Shown: positions 23,889 to 35,596, numbered from the stretch's first letter. The stretch: 64,000 nucleotides of DNA from Adiantum capillus-veneris (GCA_014529385.2 CM043951.1:109716469-109780468), one strand, 5' to 3'. Numbers and translations are program-made. The notes: generated from the letters alone by a model not told the origin.

Positions 23889-24437
23889 AAAAAAACCTAA
23901 ACATCAAATAGCAGAGCAGATCAGTCTTGGTCGAGAAAGTGCTAGAGCCTTTAGATGCTCTATTACAAGCGCATGAAGCAAGGCTAAAAACAAACCAAAT
24001 CTTAGAGCAGAGATGGTTGACTTATCCTCAACCAAAAGTGGAAACGAAGCGTTTGGAAATGTGCCTCAGGAAGATATAGGTTAGGTAGGCCAAATTCTAG
24101 CTCATTGATCATTTTCACATTTTGAGAGAGAAGAAGAGAGCTTCTTGACCTAGAGCGAGCTGCCACATTTCTACCCCGTACGGACGATCGGAGCCAGCAT
24201 TTCATACTAGATTTCACAGGTATGTTCCTTATCAAGTAAAGATCAAGTCTATTATGCATGCAAGCGCGAATCATTGCACAAACGGGCGAATGGATCAAAT
24301 CAAAGACAGATTAGGTCGGGTAGATCTAGGGCCCTTAGAGGAATCAAAACAAAACTTTTTTCAAGCACAGAACACATCAATGTGTTCCCCACAATGTCAG
24401 GAACCAGGCCATATGATCAAACCTCAAAATGGTGGTG

Positions 24438-24461
24438 GTACACCGATCGCGATTGGTATAC
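24438..24461. repeat. Element B dyad motif, spacer copy 1
   Basis: GTAC-AC-CGATCGCGATTG-GT-ATAC, in the opposite sense of the other copies at the outer bases. Confidence 0.8.
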
Positions 24462-24557
24462 ATCACTGTCCAAATTTGCCACAGAAATCGCTGAAAGCAT
24501 TCTCTCAGCTTCGCCAACAACCTGCAGGTGATAAAAATTAACTTGGGTTCTATGGAA

Positions 24558-24569
24558 CGATCGCGATCG
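24558..24569. repeat. Element B dyad motif, spacer copy 2 (core only)
   Basis: Perfect 12-bp core CGATCGCGATCG followed by GTGCC; outer GTAC arms lost. Confidence 0.8.
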
Positions 24570-25168
24570 GTGCCCCCAGGATCAGATTTTGCAAATTTTG
24601 GCTTGGCCCAGGCTTAGAACTCAGTGAGGGATACACTCTCCTGAATTTTCATGAAAAATGCACAAATTTTGCTCATAGAATGGGCCAAATTTGTCAAACA
24701 CACCCAAATCGGGAAAATTGACCTACAAATACCAAAATTCGACTAAAAATTATGACGAATGGTTTGAAAGGCATACCTGTCCGACTAGGAGTCAGTATAG
24801 TTGTAGAAAACCCCGAATGGATCTCAGAATATCCTACAACAACAGAGATAGTTGTAGAAAACCTCGAATGATCACACAAAGGAAGAATTTTGGCCAAACT
24901 AAATTTAAAGACTAAATGACGACTTAGAAGTACCCAAATATCATATTGGGAAGTAGTAAAAGCTCAAAAACTAACATCAACTAACTCCAGGCTCCAATCA
25001 GAATTCATCAGGAAAATCCAATATGGTTAGACTTAGTAAAATAAGGTCAAACAATGAAAAATTGCTCTAATTTGTTCATTTTAAGTCCAAAACTTGAAAA
25101 TAAATCATTAGTGGGCTAGGCAGGCATAGGAGACTAAAGCCATCTAGTTTTCACCCAAAAAAGACCAA

Positions 25169-25192
25169 GTACTACGATCGCGATCGGTGTAC
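25169..25192. repeat. Element B dyad motif, spacer copy 3
   Basis: Full motif as at 19154, followed by CTCAGCATCAGATTTTGACC. Confidence 0.9.
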
Positions 25193-25441
25193 CTCAGCAT
25201 CAGATTTTGACCAAAACTTGACAGATCTCTTGTTCACATCTTGTTCAAGTCACACATCAAGCTTCAAGCCAATTGGACATAAAAAACCCATGAAAAATCA
25301 AAGTCTAGTCCAAAACTCCCTTGTAACCCAAAATTGGGACTTATAAACTCAAAAGTGGTTTAAATAAAAGACAGAGTGGACCAAAATGACCCTCTAGCTA
25401 TCAGCAAACCACTCATGTGATCAAATGTTATTTTGGCCTCT

Positions 25442-25465
25442 GTACTACGATCGCGATCGGTGTAC
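25442..25465. repeat. Element B dyad motif, spacer copy 4
   Basis: Full motif, 273 bp after copy 3, followed by CTCAGGCCCAGATTTGGCTC. Confidence 0.9.
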
Positions 25466-25646
25466 CTCAGGCCCAGATTTGGCTCAGATTTCAATCAGTC
25501 ATAGCTCTAGTCTTTCTAGTCCCACTGTTGAAATATGGACAAGAAGTTATGATCAGTTTTAACTTTTGAACTGCTTTTTACTAAAAGTCTAAATGCTACT
25601 GGTTGCGAAGGAAAATCCTGACAGCTTGTGATTCTAATGACACAGA

Positions 25647-28600
25647 ATGCCTCGCCAAAAGCAAGCAAGGCAGTGGAGAGCAGCACCATATAAAGTGGAT
25701 GAGCTCTCTACAAACGAAAAAGCTCACATCTCGGATGAAACACTAGCTCAGATCCCTGCTCACATTTTCATCGCAAAGTTTAGGGATGTTGATGGTGACA
25801 TGGTAAAGACGACTATCATGCCATGGGAAATATGGAATCTCCATTGAAGGCCGGAGGTCACTAAAGCCGTGCGGGCTATTCATTTGGAGCAGTTTTTCAA
25901 ATTGCAGCCATGGGGAACAGACTACATGAGGGCCCACGAGCTCATGAGCTCGATATAGTATGATGGGCAAGCGATGCTCACCGACAAGGATGGTTCAAAG
26001 GTAAAAGTAAAGATCGCAAAAAACATCATCAACGAAGCTTTGCACTTCCTTCCAGGGCAACACAACTTGCTAGCAAAGACCAAGTCACTGGACAACGAGA
26101 AGGCGTTTATCAAAGTAAAAGAAAACAAGTACAAGTAGAATGACATGATATACGGTGAGCTGCAGTCACCAATGAGATTGACTCTCAACATTTCAGTGTA
26201 CAAAAGCCTGCTCGCTACACTGAGCCGATCGTGCACATCGCAGTAGCCATGGCTCTAGCAACAGCTAAAAACAGAACCATCCGATGCGATTATGGTTCTT
26301 ACATCTTGGAAAGCTTGGTCGAAGCAAATTTGAAGGGCTCGGCAAAAAACAAAAGCTACATGAGCGCAGGGCCAATGCTAACAAGAATAGCATACCAAGC
26401 TTTGGGAATGCTTGAAGACCTGCCGGAGGCCAATTCTCAAGCGGCCTTGATTCAGAAAGCAAAGCTAATTGCTCACTCAGTAAGGACAACCACTACCGCA
26501 ACATCATCGCGCTCGGTCAAGGCATCCAACAAAAGCTCAAGTGATGAAGAAAAGACGGATACTGAAGAAGAGGGAAATTCTCAAGGGTCAAAAGACAAAG
26601 GACCATCTGAATTTGAAGAAAGCGAGGAAGAAGACACCACCACACTGCTCAGGAGAAGAAGAAGGGAAAGAAGTACAGTGCCGCATTCCGAACTTCAAAA
26701 AGTATATGCAGAGGCCCAACAAAGGATTGAGAAAGGAAGGACAAAGTTGCGGGCTGACAGAAAAGCAAGGGCTGCTGCAACACAACAAACAGAAAAACGA
26801 AGGTTCGAGAAGGAAAGACAAGCAAGAATAGAAGAGGCAGCTCGAATACAGGCTGAAAAACAAAGGATAGCCGCGGAACAAAAGGCTGCAGAAGTGGACG
26901 TATCTTCTCAGTCCACTAAAGGAGCAAAGGAGAAAGATGTGGCTGAAGATAGGAACCAAGCAGAGCAACTAAAGAAAGATCAAAGAGAGAGGAATGTGGA
27001 AGCACGACAAGCGACGAAATTGACTCGCCGAAGAATAAGTAAGCTTTTAAAGAAAAGAAAAATGAACGCGTCTGTTTCACAGCCAAGGGAAGATGCACCA
27101 AAAAAGAGGCACGTACAGGAAGGGGAGAAATCACCACCTCCTCCTCCATCATCTGCACACAAAGAGTCTATGCCTCCTACGGAAGCAATAGGATACCAAG
27201 AAGACTGTCAGGCAATGACTGATTTTGACTACAAAAAAACCTTACAGGAATTAGAGAGACAATTCCAATGCCAGCACGTGGTGTTGAGAGAAAAAGAAAA
27301 GCAGGTACAGGAGGCTCAACAAAAGCAAGCATCTGTGCAAGAGGATTTAGAGAGCTTGCGGACGCAGCTAGAGTCGACAATGAAGGAAAGAGACATTGAT
27401 CGACAATACAGTCAATCTCTCATCCAAGACTTATTTGATCTACACAAGCAGCTGACGACCAAAGAAACAGAATGTCAAGAATTGACTACAAAGGTACAGA
27501 AAGCAACGGAGCAGCTTGAGTATGAAGGTGCAAGGTTCCAAAGAGTGACAAGCTCATACAACACAGTAAAAAGCACGCTTATCACATTGCTGAAGAACTA
27601 GGAACCTGTTGGAGCATTGGTCTCCACATCAGACAATGCTGCAGCGGAGAACACCCTAGCGGCACTAAAAGAGGAGCTAGATCAAGAAAAACTTCAAAGA
27701 CAGTTGCTCGTCTTGGGAATGATGGTCCAACGGCGAGGCCAACGAGAAAAAAGTAAAAGAGCTGGAGCAGCAACTCGCACAAGCAAGGGCCGAGTTAGAG
27801 ACTCAGAAGTAGATTAGTGACACATTGTTGAAAGGAAAAGAAGCATTGAGTTCTCAACAGCAAATCAGAACAGAGGAAGTCCAAGTGCAACCGCAACTGC
27901 TACCAGAACAAGAAATGCCTGACTTGCCTGAAACATCACACCAAGGAACAAGAGCAAGGATCAGCAGAGGCAAATCTGGAGATAAGAGATGATCTAACTC
28001 AGACCATCAACGACATGCCAGAGGGACCAGCAAAAGATTACATGATATACGAAAAGAACATAATGGAGTCAGCGGCCCTCGCGTTCTTACAGCCAGAAGA
28101 GCACGTGGAGGGGTTTGGCCATGAGTACCTACCTTTTCCCTTGATATGCCACGAAGCAATCCTGTGGAAGGAGAAGATGCGGCCGACCTTGCCACGAAAC
28201 AAAGACGGGGGTTACGAAGGTGTAGCACTGACAGCTGAAGAAGCACAAGTACTCATAGACGACCACCCAAAGTGGAGACAGAAGTGGCTGGACAAGCGGC
28301 CACAGGATCTAACCAACTACCACAACGCTCCTCAACACATTCAAATAGATCCTACTTTCTACCCAATCCCTAGAAGACGCACATGTAAGGAGTTTGCCAC
28401 ATGGAAAGACTCAGGGCGGCAAAAGCTGAACTACCCAGTCCTGACAGCACAAAACCTCCTACAATAGTCTATGTAGTAAACACTCTCAATTCGACAATCA
28501 CTTTGATACGGGATGTCCTCGACGTAGCCTGTCAGATGATGGTAAAGATAGCCCGAATGATCGCTACCTACATCCAAGTGTTCAAAGACACTGAAGGCGA

Positions 28601-29063
28601 CGATCATCCGTGGAATCTGTTCTTAGAATGGCATAGAGGAATTTGCTCGAATTTGCAAGATTCACCACCACACCATATCCTGATGGCAATGTACTCAAGA
28701 CTAATGTACCTGCCTTCACATTACTTGCAGACGTTTGAAGAGACCTTTGTCACATGTTTCTTAGAAATCGACTCAAGGATCTTCCATCCTATGGCGCAGG
28801 ACCTCAAGGCACGGTACATAGCATATCAGCACACAGTAAGTGAAAACCCTTTCAGGTACAACAAGAAGACCTGGAAGCTGTCCTTTGAACACAGAGTTTC
28901 TCAGCAAAGCTTGCTTCCTTGGAGCCCCATCAACGACCAAAGCTCTGAACATGCAGGAGGACGTGCAACCATAAGGAAGGGGGGAGTTTTTGGCAGACGA
29001 AGCTGCAGTTTCCAGAGAAGGAGTCACATTTTAGTGGAAAACCCTTGTAAAATTCTTTTGTAA
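25647..29063 (+). pseudogene. Element B third ORF: homologue of the element A third ORF
   Basis: Begins at ATG 25647 (MPRQKQARQW). Stops at 25845, 25956 and 26136 and a frame change near 26217 break the N-domain, which aligns with A: AGPMLTRIAYQALG matches GAEILTRIAYEAIG. An open coiled-coil part of 457 codons follows (26231-27601), rich in E, K, Q and R, e.g. KRRFEKERQARIEEAARIQ. A second coiled-coil piece (27617-27990) has further frame changes. The C-domain (28015-28986) matches A: HPKWRQKWLDKRPQDL with QPRWRKGWLNKYPAYL, and YSRLMYLPSHYLQTFEETF with YQRIMFLPSFHIQTFEEAF. The last open frame runs into the 3' LTR; the original stop is unclear. Function unknown. Confidence 0.75.
28973..28986 (+). 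other. Element B polypurine tract
   Basis: AAGGAAGGGGGGAG immediately before the 3' LTR start; closely like the tract of element A. Confidence 0.85.
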
Positions 29064-29573
29064 GAGAGCATCTCTAAGACGAGAACTTGTAAAATAATTT
29101 ATGATTATTTTTTTGGGAGCAATTGTATATTAGAGAGCTAGTTAGAAGTTTAGGAGCTTTTGGCCGTACAAGCCAATTGTAAAGACCTAAACTATAAAGG
29201 TCAAGTTTTGTAGGTTTGAACATTATCATCTTTCATGGGAAGTTTGAAGAAAATGGTGTACGTACTAAGAGATATCTCTTGCTCCAACTTGTAATCATTG
29301 CTACTGTGGCTACGGTAATCCAAATTCAGATTCGTTTATTGCATTGTGTTCCTCTTGCTTTGCTCTTTTATTCAAGTGTAAGCATTCGAGATTCGGTGTA
29401 GGTTTTCAACCACGTGTTTGGAGCTTTAAATCATTGTTTTGAGTGCTTATATGCGTATTTTATGTTGTTTTGACCCTAGGAGAGGCTTTAGGGACCCTAA
29501 AACGACCCTTTAGGATCATCTGTTTACTGTTTTTGCTTACTTTGGGACGAACGATCGCGATCCATGTACCTAC
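28987..29573 (+). repeat. Element B 3' LTR, truncated
   Basis: Aligns with the first 572 bp of the 5' LTR (start TTTTTGGCAGACGAAGC). Breaks off after CCATGTACCTAC, shortly after the dyad core at 29552-29563, where minus-strand family C sequence begins. Confidence 0.85.
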
Positions 29574-31081
29574 ATAGTGTTTTACACATCTGATTGGCTC
29601 CCTACCAGATGCATGTGCATTGAACTCCGATCCACCGGTCCAAACACTAATAACTTGAACTCCAACACAAGGTTCCAAATTAATTATAGGGAGCAGTGCT
29701 GCTTGCTTACCCCTCTCTGCCACTCACAAGCCTCTCTCTGGCTGAAGCTAGTGGTGACACCTGTCAATTGACTAGAAATCTGACGTCGAGGCCCTTGTGG
29801 CCACTGCCACGAGTGCCATGCCAATTTCCTCTTTCAAATCTTTATTACCATAATCTCTGTTCAGCTTGCCTTTTTCCTTGTTTATCTGTGAGTTCTTGTT
29901 TTGCTTTTGGCATCAAACTCTCTAGCCAAACAAAGCGTCGAATCACTATCGTGACAAATTTTAATGTACCTCGTGGGTACCAGGGCAACTAGCTGAGTAC
30001 TGGTACTGCCATCCTTCTCCAACTGACCTTTGCACTTGTCCTCCAGCGAACTCCTCGAGATGCTTTTGAATTCCCAAACTCAAGCCAAACAATTTTCGTG
30101 GGTTCCTTGAGAGCCGTGCCATTGTATAGGCCGCTAAATGGATGGTTCAGGATCCGTTATCCATAGCTCTTGGTTGTCTTGAATCCATGTCGTCGGGCGT
30201 GCTCAAGCAAGGGGGTGCCTTGTTGAAGTTGCAAAACTTGGTATTTCATACCTTCTCGCAATCCAATAGGCCATGAAAAACTTCAAATTCCAAGCCACAA
30301 GAACTCCAAGCTGATGACGATCCACTTCACAGCCTACACCAAACTGCTCTAGAGCCTCTGAGATCCCGCTCTTAAGCTCCAAATCGGTCGCCTCTCCCAA
30401 GCCGCAAGATTGACACGAAGCCGCTCCCATGTACAATGCTCGCTGCACCCTCTGCTTCTATTGCCTTCTCCAAACTGCATGTTGTCCCTCTCTTAAGGCC
30501 AAACTACGCGGCTTCATGTCCCAAACCGCTCCACACTACGCCTTTTCCGAGCCGCTCAGCAAGGCCTCTTTATGGGCTCCACTCCCAAATTGCTGCTCAA
30601 AGCTCGCATGTCCACTTTCACTTATCCCAAAGACGATCAAGCAATGAGAGGTTCCTTGATGCCCTCCTCTAAGTGTCACCCTAAAGCAGTTTTTGGGTGC
30701 CTTGAGGTTTGTGTCGCCAAGAGGGGGAGAATAAGGGGCGAAAGTGGGCAATGAAGAGGAATCACCAAGGGACGGCTTTGAAAACGCTCCGCGTTGATGG
30801 GAAGACCATCAAGCCACGCTGTCGGGCAGCGTTTCAAAATACAGCCGCTGGGTAGGGTATTGCTAGAGCCGCCAAGAGAGGGAAGGGGTTTCACAAGCTC
30901 ATGGCATTGCAAGGAGGGGTACTGTAAAGGGAGGGGGGGAAGATGGTTGCCAACCAACAAAGGGGGGAAACTCCTCAACGTTCTTGGCTGCTCCTCCATG
31001 CCACTACCTTCAAGGAGCACACAGCTCTGATACCAAGTCAAAGTCAATGATGTGGAAGCGTAGAGACCAAGGGGAGTGAGC

Positions 31082-31132
<51 letters not shown>

Positions 31133-31165
31133 TCGTGAACCAATCAACCTTGACAGTGAATAACT
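29574..31165 (-). mobile_element. Family C copy 3, minus strand: internal region, PBS and partial LTR
   Basis: Reverse complement of the C internal region, ending with the PBS complement GCTCTGATACCA (31024-31035) and an LTR part with a GA run (31084-31131, CT on the element strand). The LTR stops after about 130 bp and family C resumes in the opposite orientation at about 31166. Confidence 0.8.
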
Positions 31166-31573
31166 AAATGAATGGGGATAATTGGACGTATTTTGGTCTA
31201 CAATTCAAAGTTTCTACAAAGGAAACCGATGCTCAAGAGCCATTACTTTCATGTACAAATTTGAGGAGAGCAACACCGAGGTGTATCCAATATCCCGGTC
31301 GGTGCTAGGGTGTCCATGGTAGCTTCTTCATCGACTTGGTCTCACTATTGCTTTCCACTATGAGCTGCAAAGAGGGTGTTTAAGTTTAGGCATCTCAAGT
31401 GAACTGCCCATTGTAATCCCATTTTCTAGTATGGATTTTAGGTATTAATTTTACTTATTTGTCAAAGTCTTGAGTAGGGCAATTTACTAGGATTTCTATA
31501 CACGCAACCCCTTGCCTCCATTGCATACACATCCAATTATTCATTTCCAAGGGTTATTGGTTTAGGAGACTCG

Positions 31574-31606
<33 letters not shown>

Positions 31607-31621
31607 GCTCTCTCTCTCTCT
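31166..31621 (+). mobile_element. Family C copy 4: internal 3' end and left part of LTR
   Basis: Plus-strand internal 3' end, purine-rich GCAAAGAGGG, then an LTR starting TGTTTAAGTTTAGGC at 31377. The LTR is split within its CT microsatellite (31572-31621) by the LINE; its right part is at 35502-35596. Confidence 0.85.
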
Positions 31622-31659
31622 CATAGGGATTCGGGACCTATGAGACACACACTAGCATA

Positions 31660-32390
31660 GGAGACACCACTCAGAGGGGTAGTCTGGAACTGCAATGGTT
31701 CTATATGGACACATCCGGAGCGCCTAGAGGAGATCATCAGTGAGCATGACTTTGTATGTTTTATGGAGACACATGAGAGCCCAGAGAGAGGACTACCTGT
31801 AGTCACAGGATTTCACTGGGAGTCGACTTACAGGACCATCACCAGACAGAGTACAGCTCAGGGGTCATAAGGGGTGGCCATACTATTCAGACAGAGCTTA
31901 CACAATCGGATACAGGTGATGAGTAGAGACAAGGAGGCATGCTATATGTGGGTACGGCTAGAGCTCACCCACGAGAGGGCTATACATTGCCATATGCTAG
32001 TTTTCACCACATGGATCACGATATGCTATCGAGGACCCCTACTCTCGACTGTCGGAGGACATTTCTCACTACACATCACTCGGGGAAGTCCTCCTCATGG
32101 GGGACTTCAACGGGAGGACACAAAGCCGACAATGTGAGATCTATGATATGGAGCAGCCGGAGATCATGAGGGCACTTGGTGCAGAGGACATGGGGGTGAG
32201 TAGAGTGTCTGTAGATGGGGGACATGACAACACTCGATATGGCAGACACCTTCTTGAGCTTGGCAGCAGGCACCATCTCATTATTTATAACGGGATGGCA
32301 AGGTGGCCAGATTCTAGGGGATTCACTTGCTTCCCACACAGTGGCGGAGAGAGCACAGTGGACTATTTGTTGGGCTCTACCTAGACAGCA
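31660..32390 (+). pseudogene. LINE AP-type endonuclease domain
   Basis: The endonuclease nicks target DNA to start target-primed reverse transcription. Seen motifs: VVWNCNGSIWTHPERLEEII and FVCFMETHES at about 31678-31780 (the N and E active-site blocks), then GVAILFRQSLHNRIQVMSRD, and after frameshifts GDFNGRT (about 32100-32120) and GFTCFPHSGGESTVDYLLGS near 32318-32382. These match the order of LINE exonuclease-endonuclease-phosphatase domains. A stop after TAQGS and a frame change near 31990-32090 break it. The start codon is not identifiable because the 5' end abuts the CT repeat. Confidence 0.8.
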
Positions 32391-32696
32391 GAGCTTATAC
32401 ACTCCTTCAACGTTGCACGCACACTGATAGGGGCGGATCATACTTATCTTACATTCTCGCTTCTTGCTACAGAGCTTGCTGACCCCCCCGCTTGCCCCCC
32501 TCACACTTACAATACCATTTCTTTCACTCATGAGCTCACTCCTGTTTATATACATCACCTGCATGAGCACCTTATACACTTAGACCCCACAGCACCTCTG
32601 GACACACTCACCACACACATTACATCCATCTTACACGAGTCAGCCACTCAAAGTTTCCCACATCACATACACACACACCCTCCACGCACTGGCACT

Positions 32697-34140
32697 ATGC
32701 CACAAAACAGGTGGTACGACAACGAATGTCGAGATCTACACAGACACCTACGCATATTGGAGATCAAAGGGGAGATTACACATCGCCAGGCTCAGCGCAG
32801 GATGCAGACACTTACCTGTCGTAAAAGACGAGAGTGGGAGGAACACGAGTATTTGGACATCTATCATTTACTCATGAGCCAAGATATCCCAGGCTATCCA
32901 CTCCTATTCAGGACCCAGCGACATGGCACAGATATGCTGAGAGCTTATACGAGATCCCAGGACAGCCACCCATACCTACGCCATCGGCTACCCGACCCAC
33001 ATCATCTACTTTCTTCACCACCCACATGGTGTAGAAAGCTATATCCCACCTACAGCATGGGAGGGCTAGAGATCAGGCAGGCCTACAGGCAGAGCATTTT
33101 ATATATGGCTGTGATGCATTGGCAACACTCATTGCCCACCTCTTCAACCGCGCGCTTTCAGAGGGATTCCCAGAGTTGTGGACAGAGCACACCATCGTGC
33201 CTATCCACAAATCTGGGGATGCCACGGATCCTAGCACATATCGCACTATCATGATTGGTCCTATACTGGCCAAACTATAGGCGCGGTTTTAGAGGAGCTC
33301 AGTTCTCTAGCAGAGGGAGAGGGCATGAGGACACCAGGACAAGCAGGCTTCCGCCAAGCTTTCTCTACTATTGATCATATCTTCACCCTTCGTTGTCTGA
33401 TCGACCAGACACGGGTGAGGAAAAGGAGATTATATTGTTGCTTCGTGGACTTCCGCAAAGCATTTGACACAGTACCTAGAGAGAGACTTTTCAGACGCCT
33501 GGCTGCACTTGGGATTGGAGAGGAGATGGCATGCGGGATCTATGCATTGTATGAGCATGTATCTAGCAGAGTGAGATGCCCGGGTGGATTATCTGACACC
33601 CTTGTGAGCACCATTGGTGTGAAACAAGGTTGCCCTCTATCACCTACACTCTTTGGTCTAGGGAATATTGTACACATACTCTTATATGCAGATGATATTT
33701 TCCTCATGTTAGAGACGGCAGAGGGACTACAGCTACATTTGCAGGCTCTGGATGATTTCTACTCACAGAGAGGACTCACGGTAAACCTTGGCAAGACCAA
33801 GGTTCTCATATTTCATACATCGGCTCAGATTCGCCGACAGAGTAGATTTGCAGTAGCTGGAGGGGATATAGAGGTGACAGGCTCATATGTATATCTGGGG
33901 GTTACATTCACCGCAGCATCAGGGACCTTCTCCATGACACAGGCAGCCAGAGATAGACTTACCAGAGGATACGCATCACTAGCTATGATGCAAAGACAGT
34001 GCCACCAGTCCCACTTCCAGGAGCCCCGGACGAAGGGGTGGCTCTTTGACACATTGGTCACACCTGCACTCGTGTATGCCTCGGCCATTTGGGGACCGGG
34101 ACTGGCTGACTCAATATGGACACAGATAGAGAGGCCATAG
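32697..34140 (+). pseudogene. LINE linker and reverse transcriptase
   Basis: A linker beginning PQNRWYDNECRDLHRHLRIL is followed, after a frame change, by RARDQAGLQAEHFIYGC and VPIHKSGDATDPSTYRTIMI (RT entry blocks) up to about 33280. From 33325 the main RT frame shows QAGFRQAFSTIDHIF, CCFVDFRKAFDTVPR, GVKQGCPLSPTLFGL and the catalytic LLYADDIFL (about 33680-33706). Between FGL and the YADD block only four residues remain; the family normally has about 30, so a deletion removed the palm strand before the active site. The thumb with VNLGKTKVLIF and YVYLGVTF is present. Not functional. Confidence 0.88.
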
Positions 34141-34146
34141 ATTATT

Positions 34147-35244
34147 ATGATCTCCAGGATGATTCGCAGCAAGCCATCAGCTTCACATGACATTATTAGA
34201 GCTGAGCTGGCTGCACCACCGATGTTGGTAGAGGCACTCTTTCAGACTGTTTGCCTTCTTCACAGATTCAAAGATATGGATCCAGATAGGATCTCTCATA
34301 GAGCCTTCATTGCATCTAGAGAGATGGCACAAGCAGGGGACACTAGCTCATGGTATGCCCAGACAGGAGATTGGCTAGCTCAGCGTGGTTTTGATATCGG
34401 GAGACTACCACCACTCTAGTATGACACCCAGGCCCTGACCTATTCCCTCTCACGCTCTAAGAGGAATAGGATCATCAGACACGAGATATGGCATACATAT
34501 ATTCAGAGGACATGGCGCAGACCCACAGACACCCTACCTCCTAAAATGCTATATTACTATGAGCATTTTTTGAGGTTCTCAGAGCAGGGATTCATTGAGA
34601 TTCCATTATACATGCAGGAGTACATGCCACACCGACTTCGGGTCAGTATTGGCCAGCTACGAGTGTCATCACATCAGCTAGAGATTGAGAGTGGCAGAGC
34701 CAGAGGCATACCACAAGAGGAGCGTACATGCCGGATCTGCCAGACAGAGGTGGAGAGTGAGGAACATTTTGTCATGAGATGCCCAGCATATACAGATCTG
34801 AGAGAGAGATATGGCATTGAAGACTCATTACAACAGCATATAATAGGCCGAGAGCAGAGTAGGTTTGGCCAGTTCCTGGTTGCGGCTTTAGAGGTTCGAG
34901 AGCAATTGTTACAGCCACGCCAGAGTGAGGATAGCCGGACACAGACTACCATCACACAGTTTTTCCGACGAGCAGGGCCAGACCCCCCCACACTACCTAC
35001 ACAGAGCAGAGGGCTTACCCTTCAGCAGGCAGAGTCTCAAAGGGCACGTCGGAGACCGAGGCTCCTAGGATACAGGACACATGGGTATCACCAGAGGGAG
35101 ATCTCGAGGATACTAGCTCTACACAATCAGTATCTAGAGCAGAGTCATGTACCAGCACCAGGGGATCCATCATTCCAGAGATACCTGAGCAGGCCACCAC
35201 CGATGTACCACATTCTCTACCCTACATATGTTGCTTGTTTTTAG
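34147..35244 (+). pseudogene. LINE C-terminal region with CCHC knuckle
   Basis: Two open pieces (34147-34419 and 34546-35244) continue the RT frame region after stop codons. A zinc knuckle CRICQTEVESEEHFVMRC (34729-34782, C-x2-C-x8-H-x4-C) followed by PAYTDLRERYG is typical of the C-terminal end of many LINE proteins, where it helps bind nucleic acid. The tail is rich in Gln, Arg and Thr and ends at TAG 35242-35244, about 260 bp before the LINE 3' end. No RNase H seen. Confidence 0.75.
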
Positions 35245-35498
35245 ATACCCTCCCTATCATCTCATGGTGGTACCACCTTGCAGTCCCTAGGTGAGCCTGA
35301 TGATGCGTGAGCACACCTCGACACGAGGACCCACACTATACATTGTACACCACATGCCCCACCCTACCACACCGTTTTGCATAGTATAGGCTCATTTCAG
35401 TTTGTACCTTTTTTAAAAATTTTCCGATGCCTAGAGCATCAACACATGCATATGATATTGTCTCATAGGTCGAGTTCGGCCTTTCGAAGACGTTAATA

Positions 35499-35501
<3 letters not shown>

Positions 35502-35551
<50 letters not shown>

Positions 35552-35596
35552 CTCACTCCCCTTGGTCTCTACGCTTTCGCATCGCCGACTTTGACA
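35502..35596 (+). repeat. Family C LTR, right part after LINE insertion
   Basis: CT run 35502-35548, then GTGCTCACTCCCCTTGGTC and the end GACTTTGACA. Continues the LTR begun at 31377. Confidence 0.9.

Larger units (their letters stand above)
23889..25646 (+). other. Element B spacer between gag and third ORF, non-coding
   Basis: After a repeat of the gag tail (to about 24000) no ORF is supported. Four dyad motifs lie at 24438, 24558, 25169 and 25442. This is where pol would be expected; it has been lost or was never part of this copy. Confidence 0.6.
17741..29573 (+). mobile_element. Element B: Ty3/gypsy relative of A, two LTRs, no pol
   Basis: 5' LTR 17741-18634, PBS 18636-18653, long leader, gag module in two copies, non-coding spacer, third ORF, polypurine tract 28973-28986, truncated 3' LTR 28987-29573. 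No RT, RNase H or integrase is present. It shares with A the LTR end text, the third ORF, its place before the LTR, and a spacer with repeated dyads. The flanks are family C in opposite orientations and no target duplication is evident, so the locus was rearranged after insertion. Confidence 0.85.
31622..35501 (+). mobile_element. LINE (non-LTR retrotransposon) inserted in a C-family CT microsatellite
   Basis: About 3.9 kb, bounded on both sides by CT repeats that belong to one family C LTR. It encodes, in order, an AP-type endonuclease, a linker, reverse transcriptase and a C-terminal zinc knuckle, all on the plus strand with frameshifts. The 3' end is TTAATAAAGC followed directly by CT repeats, with no poly-A tail. 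The target duplication is hidden in the repeat. Clade not assigned. Confidence 0.85.

Noticed and set aside
17735..29580. Element B as a simple insertion in one C copy
   Set aside because: Left flank is plus-strand C, right flank minus-strand C, and the 3' LTR is truncated; no duplication seen.
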